Both the position numbers and the translations under genes were made by a program. A DNA stretch of 64,000 bases, taken from NCBI GenBank assembly GCA_022819985.1, contig JAJEGH010000046.1, positions 45,993-109,992 of the forward strand. Reading direction: 5' to 3'. The notes under the pieces are model-generated. The model saw nothing but the letters and a program-made list of their open reading frames with translations. It had not been told where the DNA came from and did no database searches. Shown here piece by piece: positions 60,843-64,000 of this stretch (position 1 is the first letter of the stretch; each line of letters starts with the position of its first letter). The stretch comes from Alphaproteobacteria bacterium. GTDB lineage: Bacteria; Pseudomonadota; Alphaproteobacteria; Bin65.

Positions 60843-62156
60843 TCAGTTCATAATCGCTTCCGGCAGCCACAGCGGGATTTCCGGCACGAACATGACGACG
60901 AAGGTGACGATCAGGATCACGAAAAAGAAATGCTTGCCGTGCTTCCACCATTCGAAAACGGTGGTGTCGAGCAGGCGGCAGGCGAACAGGGTCTGGACCC
61001 CGACCGGCGGCGTCAGGTTCGCGAGCAGGATGATCATGCTGAAGCTCACCCCGTAGTGGATGGGGTCGATGCCGAGGCTCTGGGCCGACGGCAGCATCAG
61101 CGGCATGAAGATCAGCATGATCGGCACGGCCTCGATAAAGAAGCCCATCACGAAGAAAACCGCAAAGTTCAGGAGCAGGAATTCGGTCGGCGTAAAGGCG
61201 CCGGCCTTGAAGAACTGCTCCACGACGTCCGCCAGGTTGAGACGCACGATCAGCACGCCGAACACCGCCGCCCCGGCCACCAGGAACAGGTAGCTCATGG
61301 AACTCAGCAGGTTGCGGCTGAAGGAATCGACCAGATTGCCCGCCGTCACGTTCGCCCGGAATATCGTTACGGCCAGGACAAGCCCCAGAACGATGCCCGC
61401 AGCGCCGGCCTCGACCGGGGAGAAAACCCCGAAGCGCATGCCGCCGAGGATGAAGATCGGGATCGCCAGACCCATCAAGGCCGCAGCCGGCGAGCCGCCG
61501 AGCCGGCGGCCGCCCGCCGAAAGACTGCCTGCCGCCGCGCGCGCGTCGACATTCGCGGCTTCGTACCGCCGCTGCAGCAGTGCGGCGACGATCATCAGCC
61601 CGGCAGCGACCATGAAGCCGGGTGCGATTCCGGCGATCCACAGGCGCAGGATCGAAATTTCGCCGGCAAGGCCGAGAATCAGCAGCACATTGCTCGGCGG
61701 AATCAGCGCACCGATCAGCCCGGCGCAGGAAATCAGCCCGGCCAGATAGCCCCTGGCGTAACCCAGCCGCTCCATCTCGTCCCGGAACATGGTGCTGAGC
61801 ATCCCGGCCTCGGCCAGGGTCGAGCCGGTCATGCCGCCCATGAAGAGCGAGGAGACGATCAGGACCTGAGACGTGCCGCCCCGGACCCGGCGGCCGATCA
61901 CTTCGCCGAACCAGACCACGCCCCGGGCCACGCCGATATCGGAGAGCAGGCCGCCGAAAATGATGAACAGCGGGAGCGCCAGCCAGGCGAAGTTGCCGAG
62001 CACGCCCATCACGGCGATGGGCGAGCCGAGCAACGGAATGCCGGCAATCAACATGCCGGCCAGGCCGGCCAGCCCCATGGCCGCAGCCAGCGGAACGCCG
62101 AGTATCGCCAGCGAAAACAGGACGCCGAAGGCGATCGCGCCGGCGATCAGTTCCAT
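60843..62156 (-). CDS. dctM: TRAP transporter large permease (DctM)
   Basis: The 437-residue membrane protein of the DctM/SiaM family has the typical 12-helix profile, with LPLFIIFGGLLSDIGVARGV, GGMTGSTLAEAGML and IPPSNVLLILGLAGE. It forms the sodium-driven channel with DctQ. The ATG at 62156 overlaps the end of dctQ by 10 bases, so the two are translationally coupled. The operon order is dctP, dctQ, dctM. Confidence 0.95.
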   Translation of the reverse strand: MELIAGAIAFGVLFSLAILGVPLAAAMGLAGLAGMLIAGIPLLGSPIAVMGVLGNFAWLALPLFIIFGGLLSDIGVARGVVWFGEVIGRRVRGGTSQVLIVSSLFMGGMTGSTLAEAGMLSTMFRDEMERLGYARGYLAGLISCAGLIGALIPPSNVLLILGLAGEISILRLWIAGIAPGFMVAAGLMIVAALLQRRYEAANVDARAAAGSLSAGGRRLGGSPAAALMGLAIPIFILGGMRFGVFSPVEAGAAGIVLGLVLAVTIFRANVTAGNLVDSFSRNLLSSMSYLFLVAGAAVFGVLIVRLNLADVVEQFFKAGAFTPTEFLLLNFAVFFVMGFFIEAVPIMLIFMPLMLPSAQSLGIDPIHYGVSFSMIILLANLTPPVGVQTLFACRLLDTTVFEWWKHGKHFFFVILIVTFVVMFVPEIPLWLPEAIMN

Positions 62157-62611
62157 TGGCGCAACCCCCGCAATGCGTATTTGCCGATCTTGGCGAGAAT
62201 CGTCACGCAGCCGCCGACCAGAATCGCGTAGTAGCCGACCTTGATCGGCCATCCCAGCGCGGCGTATTTCGAGAACATCCTGGGCAGCAGGGCCCAGGTC
62301 GACCAGACCAGAAACCCGACGAACAGAACGATCGCGATATCCTCGAGGATTTCGCGCAGCCGGGGCGGCAGATTGAGGATCTGGACCTTGATGTGGCTGT
62401 CGTCCTGATCGAGCGCAAAACCGCTCAGGAAAACGAGCCAGATCATGATGATGACGCTGAGTTCTTCGGTCCAGGAAATCCCGAGCGCGCCGTTCAGCAC
62501 GAAACGGTCGACGATATTGACGGTAAGCAGCCCGATGACCGCGACAATCGCCGGCACGAAAACGAACTTGCGTATTCGGCCGCTCCAGTTCCTTGCCAGA
62601 TGCCGCAGCAT
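62147..62611 (-). CDS. dctQ: TRAP transporter small permease (DctQ)
   Basis: The 154-residue four-helix protein of the DctQ family begins with a basic stretch and FVFVPAIVAVIGLLTVNIVD, then WTEELSVIIMIWLVFLSGFA with the conserved EE segment. It pairs with DctM in the transport domain. It overlaps dctM and is preceded by a strong intra-operon hairpin after dctP. Confidence 0.95.
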   Translation of the reverse strand: MLRHLARNWSGRIRKFVFVPAIVAVIGLLTVNIVDRFVLNGALGISWTEELSVIIMIWLVFLSGFALDQDDSHIKVQILNLPPRLREILEDIAIVLFVGFLVWSTWALLPRMFSKYAALGWPIKVGYYAILVGGCVTILAKIGKYALRGLRQWN

Positions 62612-62643
62612 GTCACACGCCTTGCCGGCCGTCGCCGGCCGCC

Positions 62644-62683
62644 GAAAGAAAACCGCCCGAAGCGACCGCAGCCGCCTCGGGCG
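62644..62683 (-). terminator. Intra-operon hairpin/terminator between dctP and dctQ
   Basis: CGCCCGAAGCG (62654-62664) pairs with CGCCTCGGGCG (62673-62683), allowing one G-T, and on the minus strand is followed by GTTTTCTTTC. Partial termination here would keep dctP transcripts more abundant than dctQM. Confidence 0.65.
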
Positions 62684-62724
62684 ATTTCAATGCCATCGGA
62701 TCGGCAGCCGACCGGAGGCCGCCG

Positions 62725-63768
62725 CTATTTGAGCATGCCGGCTTTCCGGAGGCGCGCCAGAAGCGCCGGCGGCGTGTATTTCGCCACGTCCTTGCTCTGG
62801 TACACGCTCTCGCTCTCCTTTTGCCACATCGCCATCTGCTCCGGCGTGAGATCGATAATCTCGGCGCCGCGCTTCTTGATCGCGTCGCGGAAGGCCTGAT
62901 GCGCTTCCTGGTCGACCTTCATCTCGTACAGGGCGGCTTCCGTGCCGACCTCGGTCATGACCTTGCGGATGTCCGCTGGCAGCTTGTTCCAGAAATCGAC
63001 CCGGACCCACATCACCTGCGGCAGGTACTGGAAGTTCACCATGGTGATGTATTTGGCGATTTCGTCGAAGCCGACATTGTGGATGTGGGGTATGGGAATC
63101 TGCACGCCCTCGAACAGGCCCTGGCTGAAGCCGGTGAAGGTATCGGCCCACGGTATCGGAGTCGGGTTGGCGCCCCAGGCCTCGTTGATCACGACATCGA
63201 GCGGAGCGAGGCTGACCCGCTGCTTGGTATTCTTGATATCGGCCGGGACGACGAGCCGAACGCTGCGGGTCGCGATCGCCCGCGCGCCGCCGTTGCTCGG
63301 CATGATATAGACCAGCTTGAGGCCGGTTTCCTTTTCGACCTTGGCCTGGATTTCCTTGCCGACATCGCTGTTGATCATCTGCAGGAGCTGCCGCGGCCCG
63401 ACCTTGATGTCGCCGCTGACGATGAAGGGCAGGTTGACCCAGTCGTAATGCCGGGTGAACACGCCGACCGTGGAGGTGCCGGCCGCCGCGAAATCGATCG
63501 ATCCGGCGAGCAGCGCTTCGAGCGCCTTCTCTTCCTGATAGAGGCTGCCGCTGTGATGAATCTTGAACTTGACCCGGCCGTTCGTCCGCTTCTCGACTTC
63601 GGCGGCGAAGAAGTTGACCGCCTTGCCCGAAGAAATCTTGGGGCTGGGATAGCCGGCATAGGTGAATTTGAACTCCTGAGCCTGCGGCGCCTGGCTCGCC
63701 AGAGCCGTTCCCGCTATCGCGATAGCGGCGACGGCCGCAGACTTTCTAAAATGTTTCCCGATAGACAC
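62725..63768 (-). CDS. dctP: TRAP transporter substrate-binding protein (DctP)
   Basis: The 347-residue periplasmic binding protein has an N-terminal signal (SAAVAAIAIAGTALASQAPQAQ, about 10-31), then FKFTYAGYPSPKISSGKAVN and IPIPHIHNVGFDEIAKY, as in DctP/SmoM-like proteins. It carries the bound substrate to DctQM. It starts at the GTG at 63768 after a GGGAGGAAG ribosome site. A terminator-like hairpin lies just upstream. The substrate cannot be deduced from the sequence. Confidence 0.93.
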   Translation of the reverse strand: MSIGKHFRKSAAVAAIAIAGTALASQAPQAQEFKFTYAGYPSPKISSGKAVNFFAAEVEKRTNGRVKFKIHHSGSLYQEEKALEALLAGSIDFAAAGTSTVGVFTRHYDWVNLPFIVSGDIKVGPRQLLQMINSDVGKEIQAKVEKETGLKLVYIMPSNGGARAIATRSVRLVVPADIKNTKQRVSLAPLDVVINEAWGANPTPIPWADTFTGFSQGLFEGVQIPIPHIHNVGFDEIAKYITMVNFQYLPQVMWVRVDFWNKLPADIRKVMTEVGTEAALYEMKVDQEAHQAFRDAIKKRGAEIIDLTPEQMAMWQKESESVYQSKDVAKYTPPALLARLRKAGMLK

Positions 63769-63786
63769 GATTGCTTCCTCCCTCTC

Positions 63787-63812
63787 AAAAAATCGCCCCC
63801 GAATCGGGGGCG
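63787..63812 (-). terminator. Terminator-like hairpin in the dctP leader
   Basis: CGCCCCCG (63794-63801) pairs perfectly with CGGGGGCG (63805-63812) across AAT and is followed on the minus strand by ATTTTTT (63793-63787), 18 bases before the dctP GTG. It could stop transcripts entering from the right, or act as an attenuator. Confidence 0.7.
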
Positions 63813-63942
63813 TGGCATTGTCAGGGTGCCCCTGCACCCTGTCAAGCTGTGCCCCGGACAGGTGACGTACGAGGTTATGTGTCAGTGGCGGGAGGGGGTA
63901 CTCCCTGTGGTTAGCCAACAACCGCATAGAGGAGCACCCCCA
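63813..63942. other. dctP leader/possible IS edge
   Basis: Contains a CAGGGTGC/GCACCCTG palindrome (63822-63841) and then a sequence beginning TGTCAAGCTGTGCCCCGG that reads like an insertion-sequence end before the ORF at 63943. No flanking duplication can be checked because the right side is outside the window. Confidence 0.35.
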
Positions 63943-64000
63943 TGCCACAGCGCGCTGCGACGATCGAGAGTTTACCGATGGCCTTCGAGGTCGTGAAGGA
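63943..64000 (+). CDS. Start of a possible transposase ORF (3' end outside window)
   Basis: An ATG at 63943 preceded by AGGAG (63931-63935) opens a frame reading MPQRAATIESLPMAFEVVKE to the window edge. The context (strong ribosome site, possible IS end just before) suggests the first codons of an IS transposase, perhaps of a family with an N-terminal DUF4277-like region. Twenty codons do not allow a firm family call. Confidence 0.3.

Overview
The window is GC-rich, densely coded bacterial chromosome and looks alphaproteobacterial, most likely Rhodospirillales-like. The signs are a petA-petB-petC bc1 operon with an alphaproteobacterial Rieske protein, the order prs-rplY-pth-ychF, an ETF-QO/TPR/ispE run, aerobic hemF, a fused 1168-residue indolepyruvate oxidoreductase, DUF1285/DUF1491/DUF6111-type proteins, a TRAP transporter and a B12-dependent ribonucleotide reductase. 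No rRNA, tRNA, CRISPR array or replication origin was recognised.

Layout. 1-5.0 kb: a MoxR/DUF58 pair (minus) diverges from a DUF1285-nudL-small membrane protein-cca-higA run. 5.0-6.6 kb: an AT-richer island with a winged-helix/HNH protein and a broken NYN-domain gene. 6.7-14.5 kb: hemF, the bc1 complex and indolepyruvate oxidoreductase. 14.56-15.43 kb: a transposon-like unit with 20-bp terminal inverted repeats and an 11-bp flanking duplication, carrying two small secreted-protein genes and no transposase. 15.6-20 kb: prs, rplY, pth, ychF and a dienelactone hydrolase. 20-29 kb: a VOC protein, a class II aldolase next to mtnP (methylthioadenosine salvage), a ferredoxin-reductase-like flavoprotein, a MarR/acyl-CoA ligase pair, a GST, an FtrA-like regulator and a SnoaL-like protein. 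29-44 kb: photolyase, haloalkane dehalogenase, enoyl-CoA hydratase, TauE-type exporter, ispE, TPR protein, ETF-QO, uracil-DNA glycosylase, creatininase-like amidohydrolase, thermonuclease, VOC protein, EamA transporter, N-carbamoylsarcosine-amidase-like hydrolase and two divergent YrdC-fold paralogues. 44-48.4 kb: a tight MmgE/PrpD-MaoC-acyl-CoA dehydrogenase-CoA transferase operon. 49-51 kb: DUF1491, SDR and GST. 51.3-57.8 kb: nrdJ carrying an intein directly before its radical cysteine, then a BsuBI/PstI-type restriction-modification pair. 57.8-64 kb: an exported isoaspartyl-methyltransferase homologue, ettA, a DctMQP TRAP operon, and the edge of what may be an insertion sequence.

Much of the window is housekeeping (respiration, translation, isoprenoid and haem synthesis), interleaved with catabolic genes for CoA thioesters, halogenated compounds and amide compounds. 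Two similar promoter/operator cassettes about 20 kb apart, with closely related TetR-type palindromes, may link some of the catabolic genes. Short tandem repeats (11-15 bp, usually three copies) recur inside genes and in leaders; inside genes they keep the reading frame. The most notable items are the active-site intein, the TIR-bounded passenger element, the winged-helix/HNH island and the orphan operator cassettes.
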